This document shows, one piece after another, positions 1 to 8,048 of a stretch of 12,460 nt of DNA; positions within the stretch are counted from its first letter, which is position 1, and each line of letters starts with the position of its first letter. Source of the DNA: Chloroflexia bacterium (GTDB taxonomy: Bacteria > Chloroflexota > Chloroflexia > QHBQ01 > JADMIH01); the NCBI GenBank assembly GCA_025927935.1, contig JAICKM010000118.1, positions 1 through 12,460 on the forward strand, read 5' to 3'. The position numbers and the translations under genes are program-made. The notes under the pieces are model-generated. The model had not been told where the DNA came from. It ran no database searches and saw nothing but the letters and a program-made list of their open reading frames with translations.

Positions 1-1234
1 CCACCGCGTCCACGGAGCGGGCCAGGTGGTCGGCCTCGCTGCCGGTGTGGACGCGCACGCCGGAGAGATCGGCGCCCAACCCGGCCTCCAACTGGCGTTG
101 GACGGGCGCGTCCAGGCGGCTGCCGCGGCGGGCCGCGGCGTCGATGCGCTGGGCCAGCGTCGTATCGGCGGCGGGCGCACCCGCCCCGGCGCTGCGCTGG
201 ATCATGCGCTGGCCGGGCACGAACGGTTCGGGCTGGGGCGGGCCGCCGATGGCCTGCGGCGAGCCGGGGCCGAAGCCGAGGCTCGGCGGCAGCAACGCGC
301 CCACGTCCACGTGCATCCCGAACATCAAGTTGTTGCCGCCCGTGTTCACTTCGAGGTGCAACCAGTTGACGCCGGGCACCGGCAACACCCGGCCGTTCAA
401 CTGGCCGAGCAGGAAGTCGCGCGCCTGCGGGTCGGTCATCGCCCCACCCAGCGCGCCCAGCCCGATCACGGCGACGGTGCTGACCACGCCGATGCGCTCG
501 CCGGTACCCAGGCGGCTCCAATCGGTGGTCACCCGCTGTAGCGCCTGCGTTTGCAGGGCGGTGAGCGCCTGATCGACGGCGGGGACGGCCAGCACGGCGT
601 CCATGATGTCGCCCGCGCCCGCGGCATGGGGCGTCGCGGGACCGGCGCCCGCCGGCACCAGGGGCGCAGGGGCGGGCGTGGGGGCCGGGGCGGTGGCGGC
701 TGCCGGGGCGCTGCTGCCGGAACTCGCGCTCCCCGGCGCGGTGGGCGAACCCAGCCGGATGCTGGTCAGCGCGGTGCGCAGGCCGGCGGGGTCGAGTTGC
801 TGCTGGATATATTGCGCGGCCATGGCCTGGATCGCGGGATCGAGTTGCAGGTGCTGATCTCCGCCGAGATGATAGCGCGCGGCGGGATCGGGCGCTTGCA
901 GCAGCGAGGGCGGGGTCAGTTGAAAGTCGGGCACGGGCGGCAGGGTGCCGGCAGCGGGGCCGTCGCGCTGGACGGAGACCGGGGCGCCACCGCGCACGGC
1001 GCGCTGGACAGCCCGGTTGCCGTGGGTTTGCTGCACGCGCTGCAGCACCGCGCTGCGGACAGGCGTATTGCCACGACCACCCAGGCGCGGATTGCCGATT
1101 AAACGGCTGGGGTAGGTAGCGGCTGGTTCCGGGCCGGCGGCGTGTTCCGCGGACGGGCCGGATTGATCGGCATCAGTCTGGCGGCGCTGGACTCGCCTGC
1201 GCGCGGCTTCCTCATGATCGTGGTCTTCCGACAT
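1..1234 (-). CDS. DUF4157 (eCIS_core) domain protein, 3' end cut by the left edge
   Basis: The first 411 residues are visible and the frame is still open at base 1. The ATG at 1232-1234 follows a purine-rich GGAAAGGGGA at 1241-1250. The N-terminus is short, charged and His/Glu-rich (MSEDHDHEEAARRR). It is followed by the motif HGNRAVQR at residues 71-78, a GNRAVQR-type signature common in N-termini of DUF4157 proteins. A Pro/Ala/Ser linker covers about 160-200, and a hydrophobic Gly/Ala stretch near 250-265 could be a buried helix. From about residue 370 the DUF4157 signature begins: LDAPVQRQLEAGLGADLSGV, then RVHTGSEADHLARSVDA. The zincin-like HExxH expected in the family would lie beyond the window, so an active site cannot be judged. 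Known of the family: DUF4157 is strongly linked to extracellular contractile injection systems, often in cargo or cargo-linked proteins. Inferred: a cargo or core accessory protein served by the adjacent ATPase. Confidence 0.9.
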   Translation of the reverse strand, partial: MSEDHDHEEAARRRVQRRQTDADQSGPSAEHAAGPEPAATYPSRLIGNPRLGGRGNTPVRSAVLQRVQQTHGNRAVQRAVRGGAPVSVQRDGPAAGTLPPVPDFQLTPPSLLQAPDPAARYHLGGDQHLQLDPAIQAMAAQYIQQQLDPAGLRTALTSIRLGSPTAPGSASSGSSAPAAATAPAPTPAPAPLVPAGAGPATPHAAGAGDIMDAVLAVPAVDQALTALQTQALQRVTTDWSRLGTGERIGVVSTVAVIGLGALGGAMTDPQARDFLLGQLNGRVLPVPGVNWLHLEVNTGGNNLMFGMHVDVGALLPPSLGFGPGSPQAIGGPPQPEPFVPGQRMIQRSAGAGAPAADTTLAQRIDAAARRGSRLDAPVQRQLEAGLGADLSGVRVHTGSEADHLARSVDAV

Positions 1235-1264
1235 GCCGTGTCCCCTTTCCGTACTGCCAGCCCG

Positions 1265-1360
1265 CCAACCTGGGTGAAAAATGCCTGGTGCCTGCTGTAT
1301 ATCCCTCTATACACTATAAGGAGGCACCGCCTTGCCGGTTACTACTCACACCCAGGTGGG
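1265..1360 (-). repeat. Three nested inverted repeats with a T-run between the ATPase and DUF4157 genes
   Basis: The 194-bp gap contains three nested inverted repeats. The outer arms are 1265-1276 and 1349-1360 (CCAACCTGGGTG against CACCCAGGTGGG, 11 of 12 paired). The middle arms are 1287-1293 and 1322-1328 (GGTGCCT/AGGCACC). The inner arms are 1296-1301 and 1308-1313 (TGTATA/TATACA) with a 6-nt loop. Read on the minus strand, the middle hairpin is followed by AGGCA and five T residues (1281-1277). That resembles an intrinsic terminator or attenuator after the ATPase gene. The AT-rich core also contains TATAGT (minus strand, 1318-1313), a possible -10 box for the DUF4157 gene, but I see no convincing -35. 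Other readings are a structured 5' leader or a remnant of a small palindromic element. The inverted repeats are seen directly; the function is inferred. Confidence 0.5.
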
Positions 1361-1428
1361 GTGAAACGGGGTTGCTGCGGCGATCCGCCGGGCCAACACA
1401 CGGCAGACGTTTTCTTTCTCGACGGCAA

Positions 1429-3633
1429 TCAGGCGACGCGCTCCAGACGGCGGGCCAGATGCGCGTAGGGACCGAAATCGGCGGGGGCGATGAGCCGGCC
1501 GATCTTCTGATGCTCGCGCCGGGTGGCGTGGACAAGGTGGGCCATGCTGATCGCCGTGCCCGCTTCCACCGCCAGGAACGCCGAGTCGAGCACGATGTTC
1601 TTGATATTACCTCCGCTCAGTTTGAACTGGCGGGCCAGGAAGGCCAGATCGAGATCGGGCGCCAGCGGCGCCTCGGGCGGGAAGGTGCGGCGCCAGATCT
1701 CCAGGCGATCCGGCTCTTCGGGCATGGGGAACTCGACCGCCCCGCGCAGGCGGCGCAGAAAGGCTTCGTCCAGGTTCTTGCGCAGATTGGTCGCCAGGAT
1801 GACGATGCCGTCGTACTCCTCCATGCGCTGGAGCAGGTAGCTGATCTCGATATTGGCGTAGCGGTCGTGGCTGTCCTTGACCTCGCTGCGCTTGCCGAAG
1901 ATGGAGTCGGCCTCGTCGAAGAAGAGGATGGCGTTACTGGTGCGGCCCTCGCGGAAGATCTTCTCCAGGTTCTTCTCGGTCTCGCCGATGTACTTGCTGA
2001 CGATGGTGGAGAGATCGATCTTGTACAGATCGAGGCCCAGGTCGGTCGCCCGCACTTCGGCGGCCATCGTCTTGCCGGTGCCGGGCTGCCCGGCGAACAG
2101 CACGTTGACGCCCTTGCCCGACGACAGCTTGCGGTCGAAGCCCCATTGCTCGAAAACGACGGGGCCGTAACGCACAGCGTTGCACATCTCGTGAAGCTGG
2201 GCCAGGCGGTCGGGGGGCAGCACGAGGTCGGCCCAGGTGTAGCGCGGGATGATCTTGCGGGCCAGGGCGCCGAGGGTCTGGTTCGACTGGGCGCGCGCCG
2301 CCGCGATCAGGTCGCGCATGGTGATCTGCGGGGCCGCCCCGGCGGGACCGCGGCCACCGTGCCAGGCGACGGCCTGCTGGGCGCCTTCCGCCGAGGCGGT
2401 GATCTGGTCGCCGGTGAGGCGGAAGGCGCTGCTGAGCAGGCCCAGATCCACATCGGGGGCGAGAGGCAAGCCGCCCTGTAGGGCCTGTTCCCAGAGCAAC
2501 CGGCGGCGCTCGTTGGCCGGCGCGGGGAAGTCGAGATCGACGACCGGGCGCCCGCCGGGGATATGCAGCGGGGCCGCGGCCTCCAGGTCGAACACCGCCC
2601 AGCCGGTCCAGCCGGCCAGCAGGGCGGCCAGGGCAGCGCCGGGCGCCGGGTGGGTCTCATCGGGACGGGCCAGCAAGGCATCCGCCCCGCCCCAGTAGAT
2701 CAGCGCGTTTTGCAGCCGGGCTTCGCGCAGGCTGCGATAGATGGCGCGGGAGGCATCCGCGCTGCCGGCCAGCAGCGCGGGGGTATCGATCAGCAGCAGC
2801 GGGCGGCCCAGGCGGGCGGCCAGGGCCTGGGCCGCCGCGCGCTTGCCCTGGGCTTCGGGGCCGCGCATCCAGACGACCAGGCCGCCGCCCACCGGACCCG
2901 TGGCGCCGTCCAGGCGGGCCAGGCGGTCGAGGCGCTCCTGCTGCTCTTGGGGCAGCGCACTGCTCCCGGCCAGGGTCTCGCCCGGCGGCAGCAGCGTCAC
3001 CGCGCGGCCCAGCGCCGGGTCGGGCCGGTCCGCGCCGAGCAGATAAGCGGCGATGCGCGCGTCGAGGACCAGCGGGCGCGCGAGCAGCGAGCCGGTGGTC
3101 GGGGGGCCGTCGTCAAGATTGAGCAGCAGGTGGCGGCGCAGCGGCGCGTCCGGGCCGAGGTAGGCGCGCGCCGCCAACCGCTCGGCCAGGCTGCCACACC
3201 AGAGCGTCAGCGCCAGATCGACCGTCGCGTGCCTGCGAGTTACGTCGTCCTGCACATAGGCGTAGAGGTTGCCGTAGGCCAGGTCGATCTCCGGCGCGAG
3301 GGCGGTGAGTAGGGCGCCGCGCTCGAACGCACCAAGACCGAAGAGATCGCCGAGCCGGGCCAGGCGCCCGCCGGGCTGCCCGGTAAACACCGGGGCCGTG
3401 CCCGCGCCCTCCGGCGGGCCGGTCAGGCTGTCGAGCGCGCCGAGCCAGGTATCCACGTCGCTTTCTTCGATCAGCAACCCGCGCACGGTGGCGTCGGCGG
3501 CGGCCGGCAGCCCCGCGCGCAGGCGCTCGACCGCCGCGCGCAGCCGGGTATCCAGCGCGCCGAGATCGGCCAGCAGGGCGGTCAGATCGATTGTCGTGTC
3601 AGGCAGCCCGTGCGCCGGGATCGCCTCGCTCAT
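1429..3633 (-). CDS. AAA+ ATPase with degenerate and intact ATPase modules, eCIS Afp15/Pvc15-like
   Basis: This is a 734-residue protein. The ATG at 3631-3633 has AAAGGA six bases upstream, and the gene begins 21 bp after the preceding stop. An alpha-helical N-terminal region (1-240) is followed by a degenerate ATPase module: a Walker A-like GPEAQGKR at 258-265 with Arg in place of Ser/Thr, and IYWGGAD near 312-318 where DE is expected. The C-terminal module is complete: Walker A GQPGTGKT (515-522), Walker B ILFFDEAD (569-576), sensor 1 ATN (614-616), arginines FLRRLR (625-630), and SGGNIKN (673-679) in the sensor 2 region. Large two-module AAA+ proteins of this kind are standard in eCIS loci (Afp15, Pvc15), where they are linked to particle maturation or cargo handling. 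The DUF4157 gene downstream supports that reading. Other two-module AAA+ proteins, such as general unfoldases, remain possible, but the dead first module and the context favour the eCIS type. It is cytoplasmic, with no membrane segment. Confidence 0.9.
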   Translation of the reverse strand: MSEAIPAHGLPDTTIDLTALLADLGALDTRLRAAVERLRAGLPAAADATVRGLLIEESDVDTWLGALDSLTGPPEGAGTAPVFTGQPGGRLARLGDLFGLGAFERGALLTALAPEIDLAYGNLYAYVQDDVTRRHATVDLALTLWCGSLAERLAARAYLGPDAPLRRHLLLNLDDGPPTTGSLLARPLVLDARIAAYLLGADRPDPALGRAVTLLPPGETLAGSSALPQEQQERLDRLARLDGATGPVGGGLVVWMRGPEAQGKRAAAQALAARLGRPLLLIDTPALLAGSADASRAIYRSLREARLQNALIYWGGADALLARPDETHPAPGAALAALLAGWTGWAVFDLEAAAPLHIPGGRPVVDLDFPAPANERRRLLWEQALQGGLPLAPDVDLGLLSSAFRLTGDQITASAEGAQQAVAWHGGRGPAGAAPQITMRDLIAAARAQSNQTLGALARKIIPRYTWADLVLPPDRLAQLHEMCNAVRYGPVVFEQWGFDRKLSSGKGVNVLFAGQPGTGKTMAAEVRATDLGLDLYKIDLSTIVSKYIGETEKNLEKIFREGRTSNAILFFDEADSIFGKRSEVKDSHDRYANIEISYLLQRMEEYDGIVILATNLRKNLDEAFLRRLRGAVEFPMPEEPDRLEIWRRTFPPEAPLAPDLDLAFLARQFKLSGGNIKNIVLDSAFLAVEAGTAISMAHLVHATRREHQKIGRLIAPADFGPYAHLARRLERVA

Positions 3634-3654
3634 GCCATGTCCTTTCCCTGCGCG

Positions 3655-6600
3655 CTACGGCGGCGTCACGTCGACCATCTGATTGTCGCGCAACGTGAAC
3701 CGGTAGAGTTTACCGAGCTTGCCGTCCGGCGTCTGCCCGGTGAAGTAGAAATCGTTCGTGCCGGTGATATAGGTCAGGTAGCCGGTGCTGGTGCGTTGAT
3801 GCGCGTTGCCGGCGGCGTCGCTCGTCTCGTTTTCCAGCGGTGAGCCGATTACCGTCGGGAAGGTGTCATGGAGTTTGAGGAAGCCGCCCTGGAAGACCGG
3901 GCCGCCCGGCGTCAGCTCGGCGGTCGGTGTGCCGGGGGGCAGCGGCTTCCCGGCCAGGGCGCTACCGATCCCGGCGAAGAAGGGACCGACCGCCGGGAGC
4001 TTGCCCAGGTCGGGCCGCAGCGGGCTGATGAACCAGATGAGCAGCAACAGCAGCAGCGCGGCCAGGAGCGGCTGCACCCAGGACTTGAAGCGCGGGCGCT
4101 GCACGAACTCGCCGGCGATCTGGCGGGCTTCCGACTCCTCGCCTTCCACCGGCCGGGCGGCCAGCGTAAAGGCATACTTGCGGTCCTCGCCGACGGGGCG
4201 CAGGCCGCGCGCCCGCACGGCCACCGGCACGATCACGCGGCCCTTGGCCGGGATCGTCGGATTGGCCGTTTTGAAGCCATAGGACAGCGCGCCCTCCGGG
4301 TCGGTGCCGGTCAGGTCCAGCGCCACGTCGTCGGCGCCGCTGTTGGACAGGCGTAACTCAAACTTGCCGCGCGGGCCGGTGAACCGGCGGGGCGTCAATT
4401 CGGCCTGGAAGACGGCGGGGTTGCGTAGCTGCAACAGGCCGCGGGCCACCCCGGTCGCCAGGGGATTGGCCGTGGAGCGGGCGCGGACGGCATAGGTGTA
4501 GGGGCCGGAGCGCGCGCCCAGCGGCGGCTGGAGCTTCATCGCCACCGGCATGGTCGCGCCCGGCGCCACGGCCACCGTGCGCGCGGCCACCGTGTACCAG
4601 GACGGCTCCAGGTCTTCCACCTCGACAGTGTACTGCTCGGGCGTGGAACTCGCGTTCTGCACATTGACCACGACCACACCCGGCGCAGCCCCGGCAATGG
4701 CCTTGGTCTGGGCCGGGTTCAGTGTCACCCGAACCAACTCCAGCGGCGCCTCGGGCTGGGCCGGCACGGCCCGTCCGCTGCTCCCAGTAGCCGGCACGGC
4801 TGCGGGGGAGGGGTTCGGTGCGGGCGCCTGCCAGTTGGCCGCCGGGGTGATGGTAATCACTTCGGGGGCACGCTGGACCGGCGGTAAGACGCGCATGGCG
4901 CCGCCCGTCACCCCGACCAGGGCGGAGTTGCCCACGGCGCGCGCCCGCACGACAAAAGAGTATTCGCCGGGGCGGGTGTCGCCGGTGGCCGGGGGATGCA
5001 GTTGGATGCGGATCGCGGCGCTGTCGCCCGGATAGACGGCCACCCGCGGAGCGCTCAGGCTATACCAGCTCCGGTCGAGGTTCTCGACCTCCAGGCTGAA
5101 GTCGGTAATCGACGGATTCGGGTTGCGGATGGCGGCGCTAATCTCGACGGGCGGACCACCCGCGGCAATTTCCACGGTAGCCGGGTTCAGGGTGACGCGC
5201 ACGGCGTCCGGCACCGGGGCCACACCCAGCGTCCCAGCCGGTTGGGCGGCGCCGGTAGGCACCGGTGGTGGAGCTACGGGTTGTAGCGGCGGCTCGATCA
5301 CGGGCGCTTGCTTGAGCAGGACGTCGAGCTTGCCGGACGCCGTGTTCGTCTCACGGGCATCGAAGACGGACGTGGCGCGCACCACGAAGCGATACTCGCC
5401 GGGGCGCGCGCTGTCGGGGATGTGCAGGCGGATGGGGATGGCCTGGCTGTCGCCGGGGAAGAGCGACATGCTCTGCGCATCCACCGTGTACCAGGCCGGG
5501 TCGAGGTTGCTGACCTCCATGTTGTACTGGTCAACGTCCGTGCCGACATTGCGGATGCGGGCGATCATCTCGACGGGGGCGCCGCCCAGGTAGGCAACCG
5601 CCGCGCCGGGGGTGAGGTTGACCTCCACCGGGTCACTGCGCCGGGGCGGGGGCGGCGGCGCGAACCCGACCTGCCCCAGTTTGTCCTCGCTCACGGCGGG
5701 GGCCGGGGCGGGGCGGGCGGGTACCGGCGCCGGTGGCGGAGCTACGGCCACCGTTTCGATGACCGGCGGCGCGACGGGCGGCGGCGGTGCCTCTTTAGAG
5801 GCAGGCGCGGCGGGCACAGGCGTCACGCCCGGCACGAAGCTGGGTAACGACGGGGCGGGCGGCGCCATGGACGTCTCGGCAACCGTCGTGGCGACGGGGA
5901 CAACCGGTGCCGGCGGCGGTGTGGGCGCCGGCGCCACCATGGGAACGGACGCGGTAACCGGCGGAGCCGGGGCGCTTTTCGGCGCGGCCGGCGGCGTGGT
6001 GGGCAGCACAAAGGCCGGCGGCGGGGCTGCTGGGGGAACCGGGGTTGTCGGGCGGGCTGGGGCGATAGTCTCCGGGGCACTCGCGGCACCGGTCGCCTCG
6101 GCTTGCGGCGTGATCGGCGCGACCAGGGGCGGCGTGACCGGCGCTGCCGCGCTGGCGGGCGGGCGCACGGGCGGCCCGCTTTGCGGCAGGACGAAGCCCG
6201 GCGCAGCCGGCGCCGGCCGGTTCTCCGCGAGTGCCGGATCGGGCACAGGCGCGGCGCGCGGGGCCGCTGGGGGTTCGTCGCGCAGTTCCAGCGGCCCGGT
6301 GACGCGGCGGGGCGCGGCGACGGGCGGCGCGGGCGGCGCAGGCGCGTGCTCCGCGGTGCCGGACGAGCCGTTGCCGCTACGCGTGAGGTCGGGCGCTGGT
6401 ACCGCCTCGGGTGGCGGCGTTGGCGCCCGGGGCGGGTCCGGCACTAAAGGCAAGGGTGATACGGGCGCAGGCGGCGCGGCCACGTCCGGCAGCGCAGGTG
6501 CGGGCGGCGCGGCAGCCGGCACGCTTACGGGCGCCGCCACTACGACAGTGCCCCGCCCGCTGCCCACCAGGGCCGCGTTGAAATAGGAGCGGGCGCGCAC

Positions 6601-6882
6601 GGTAAAGGCGCGCGGGCCGGCCGCGCCCGCATCGGCGGGCGGGCGGATCGTGATCCGCACGGTGCCGCTCTCGCCAGGGAAAAGGGACACGCTGGACGAG
6701 TCGAGGCTGTACCAGGATGGATCAAGTCCCTCCACTTCGACCGAATACTGGTCGATGCCCATGCTGGCATTACGGATATCCGCGACGATTGTGACCGGGT
6801 CGCCGCCCACCATGACCGCTGTTTCCGGCGGGGTGAGGGTTACCTGGATCGGGTCGGCGCCGGAGGGCGCGGACTGCATCAT
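3655..6882 (-). CDS. Single-pass membrane protein with four NEW3-like Ig domains and a long Pro/Ala linker
   Basis: The protein has 1075 residues and no cysteine. The ATG at 6880-6882 is preceded by AGGGGGAG, and the gene starts 20 bp after the previous stop. Four NEW3-like domains lie near 13-115, 418-523, 560-666 and 716-820. Each carries a variant of L(D/E)PxWY(S/T), then a strand ending in PG(D/E)S or PGA. A 300-residue Pro/Ala/Val-rich, probably disordered linker (116-415) separates copies 1 and 2. A different Ig-like domain with DPEGAL occupies 823-927. One membrane segment spans about 937-953, after RPRFKSW. A C-terminal domain (1000-1075) holds IGSPLENETSDAAGNAHQR and TGTNDFYFTG. Ends and architecture match the 381-residue neighbour, so the two are paralogues. 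No signal peptide is visible, and the basic residues before the membrane segment suggest a cytoplasmic N-terminus. The function is unknown; docking or scaffolding for the injection system encoded nearby is inference. Confidence 0.88.
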   Translation of the reverse strand: MMQSAPSGADPIQVTLTPPETAVMVGGDPVTIVADIRNASMGIDQYSVEVEGLDPSWYSLDSSSVSLFPGESGTVRITIRPPADAGAAGPRAFTVRARSYFNAALVGSGRGTVVVAAPVSVPAAAPPAPALPDVAAPPAPVSPLPLVPDPPRAPTPPPEAVPAPDLTRSGNGSSGTAEHAPAPPAPPVAAPRRVTGPLELRDEPPAAPRAAPVPDPALAENRPAPAAPGFVLPQSGPPVRPPASAAAPVTPPLVAPITPQAEATGAASAPETIAPARPTTPVPPAAPPPAFVLPTTPPAAPKSAPAPPVTASVPMVAPAPTPPPAPVVPVATTVAETSMAPPAPSLPSFVPGVTPVPAAPASKEAPPPPVAPPVIETVAVAPPPAPVPARPAPAPAVSEDKLGQVGFAPPPPPRRSDPVEVNLTPGAAVAYLGGAPVEMIARIRNVGTDVDQYNMEVSNLDPAWYTVDAQSMSLFPGDSQAIPIRLHIPDSARPGEYRFVVRATSVFDARETNTASGKLDVLLKQAPVIEPPLQPVAPPPVPTGAAQPAGTLGVAPVPDAVRVTLNPATVEIAAGGPPVEISAAIRNPNPSITDFSLEVENLDRSWYSLSAPRVAVYPGDSAAIRIQLHPPATGDTRPGEYSFVVRARAVGNSALVGVTGGAMRVLPPVQRAPEVITITPAANWQAPAPNPSPAAVPATGSSGRAVPAQPEAPLELVRVTLNPAQTKAIAGAAPGVVVVNVQNASSTPEQYTVEVEDLEPSWYTVAARTVAVAPGATMPVAMKLQPPLGARSGPYTYAVRARSTANPLATGVARGLLQLRNPAVFQAELTPRRFTGPRGKFELRLSNSGADDVALDLTGTDPEGALSYGFKTANPTIPAKGRVIVPVAVRARGLRPVGEDRKYAFTLAARPVEGEESEARQIAGEFVQRPRFKSWVQPLLAALLLLLLIWFISPLRPDLGKLPAVGPFFAGIGSALAGKPLPPGTPTAELTPGGPVFQGGFLKLHDTFPTVIGSPLENETSDAAGNAHQRTSTGYLTYITGTNDFYFTGQTPDGKLGKLYRFTLRDNQMVDVTPP
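4423..6846 (-). repeat. Four NEW3-like domain repeats within the 1075-residue gene
   Basis: The four copies are encoded at about 6538-6846, 5314-5631, 4885-5205 and 4423-4737. Each begins with a (V/I)xLxPxxxxxxxGGxPV-like strand and contains variants of LDPSWYS, FPGES and an RA(R/T)(S/A) strand near its end. Copy 4 is the most diverged: it has LEPSWYT, and PGA in place of PGDS. The single copies in the two upstream genes belong to the same family (LDPSWYTVGAQSVSLFPGDS; LQPGWYTLPANEVRLFPEQS). NEW3-like (NPCBM_assoc) is my closest family match by eye; other Ig-like families such as CARDB are possible. Confidence 0.75.
5638..6537 (-). repeat. Pro/Ala/Val-rich low-complexity linker coding region
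   Basis: About 900 bp encode residues 116-415 of the 1075-residue protein. They are dominated by Pro, Ala, Val and Thr, with irregular PAPP, APPP and VPxAP runs. No fold is expected. There is no exact DNA tandem unit; the repetition is at the amino-acid level. The minus-strand frame stays open throughout, while a plus-strand shadow reads as Gly/Ala/Thr. Such a tether would hold the first NEW3-like domain far from the membrane-proximal ones. Confidence 0.8.
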
Positions 6883-6902
6883 AGCTTTTGGTCTCCCCCT
6901 GG

Positions 6903-8048
6903 TTACTTGGGTGTGGTGTCGAGTAGTTTGCCCTGCCGGATCGTATAGGAGTAGAATTTGCCTTTGCCGTCCGGCCCTTTCCCGCTGAAATAAAAGTCGT
7001 TGGTGCCCCGAATATAGGTCAGATCGCCCTGGCTGGTCCGCTGGTGGGCGTTGCCCGCAGCGTCATTCCACTCGTTCTGCAAGGGATCGCCGATCAGGGT
7101 GGGGAACGTGTTGTGGACCTGCTCGAAGCCGCTACCGGGCGCGTAGATCGGGATGGCCGTGGGGCTGCCCGGCACCGCAGTCGGCTGCGTTGGGATTACC
7201 TGTTTGGCTATCGGACTGAGCCATTGATCCCAGAACCGGATTTGCATGAACCAACTGCCAAAGGGATTGGGCAGCAACCCGAAGTTGGCGCCCATCGGGC
7301 TGATGAAAGCCATGACCGCGAACAAGGCCAAGGCGGCGAAGAACGGCTTGCCCCAGGAGCGGAAGCGCGGCTTATGGACCAACTCCCCGGCCACCTCGCG
7401 GGCGTCTTTGTCCTCGCCGTCGGTGGGGCGGATCTGGATCACGAAGGGATAGCGGCGGCTCCCGCCGGCCAGGCGCATCCCCTTGGGGTGGACCACCACC
7501 GGCACCACTAGCTTGCTGCCGGGGGCCACGGTGGGCGCGCTGCTCTTGAAGCCGAAGGTCAGCGCGGCCTCCGGGTCGCGCCCGCTCAATTCCAACTGGA
7601 TCTCGTTGTTACCGCCGTTCGCCAGGCTGAGATTGAACTTACCGCGCCGGCCGGTGACGCGCTTGGGCGCCAGTTCGGCCTGGAAGATCGAGTAGGAGCC
7701 GACCTGGACCACGCCCTTGGTCACGCCGACCAGCGTCGGGTCGGCGTACGAACGCGCCCGGACGACGAAGGTGTAGTGGCCCGCGCGAGTGGTACTGCCC
7801 TTCGGCGGGTGGATGCGGATGGGGATGGGCGCGCTGTCGCCGGGGAAGAGCGAGACGCTCTGCGCGCCGACGGTATACCAGGACGGATCGAGGTTCTCGA
7901 CCTCCAGGCTGTACTGATCGACCGTCGTCCCGGCGTTACGGATATTGGCGACGATCTCGACCGGCTCGCCCCCTGCCGCCACCTTCACGTCGGGCGGCGT
8001 GAGGTTGACGGTAATCGGTTCGGCCATCGACGGCGCTGATTGCATCAT
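6903..8048 (-). CDS. Single-pass membrane protein with a NEW3-like domain and a conserved C-terminal domain
   Basis: The protein has 381 residues and no cysteine. The ATG at 8046-8048 follows AGGGAGAG at a normal distance; a second ATG comes immediately after. Residues 13-116 form a NEW3-like Ig domain with LDPSWYTVGAQSVSLFPGDS. Residues 119-224 form a second Ig-like domain containing LAPKRVTGRRGKF and GRDPEAAL. HKPRFRSWGK precedes the only membrane segment, about 234-250 (FFAALALFAVMAFISP). After a short Pro/Thr linker comes a C-terminal domain (307-381) with FPTLIGDPLQNEWNDAAGNA and RGTNDFYFSG. It is the compact version of the 1075-residue neighbour and shares its start (MMQSAPS) and its ends. 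The membrane orientation is predicted as N-in from the charges and the absence of a signal peptide. The C-terminal region faintly recalls FPxxG/QxFxxGxLxY-type repeats of secreted proteins, but I do not recognise the family. No enzymatic motif is seen. Confidence 0.9.
   Translation of the reverse strand: MMQSAPSMAEPITVNLTPPDVKVAAGGEPVEIVANIRNAGTTVDQYSLEVENLDPSWYTVGAQSVSLFPGDSAPIPIRIHPPKGSTTRAGHYTFVVRARSYADPTLVGVTKGVVQVGSYSIFQAELAPKRVTGRRGKFNLSLANGGNNEIQLELSGRDPEAALTFGFKSSAPTVAPGSKLVVPVVVHPKGMRLAGGSRRYPFVIQIRPTDGEDKDAREVAGELVHKPRFRSWGKPFFAALALFAVMAFISPMGANFGLLPNPFGSWFMQIRFWDQWLSPIAKQVIPTQPTAVPGSPTAIPIYAPGSGFEQVHNTFPTLIGDPLQNEWNDAAGNAHQRTSQGDLTYIRGTNDFYFSGKGPDGKGKFYSYTIRQGKLLDTTPK

Noticed and set aside
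26..1102. Plus-strand frames at 26-541 and 551-1102
   Set aside because: They are antisense to the DUF4157 frame, which is open from 1234 to the edge and carries recognisable motifs. The plus-strand products are low-complexity His/Arg/Gly sequences.
1281..1364. Strong plus-strand AAGGAGG (1318-1324) seven bases before a TTG, and a 12-codon frame from 1281
   Set aside because: The frames close after 10-12 codons, and the purine run is part of the inverted-repeat structure. No evidence of a plus-strand gene.
1378..1390. CGGCG-ATC-CGCCG hairpin after the ATPase stop as an intrinsic terminator
   Set aside because: The stem is short and no T-run follows on the minus strand.
1288..2481. Long plus-strand reading frame (397 codons) across the ATPase gene
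   Set aside because: It lies opposite the ATPase, whose minus-strand frame holds complete Walker and sensor motifs. The plus-strand product is Gly/Ala/Arg/Asp-rich with no recognisable domain, a typical high-GC shadow.
5612..6586. Plus-strand Gly/Ala/Thr-rich frame of 324 codons, reminiscent of a PE-PGRS-like protein
   Set aside because: It is the mirror of the Pro/Ala linker in the 1075-residue gene. Its composition follows from complementing Pro and Ala codons.
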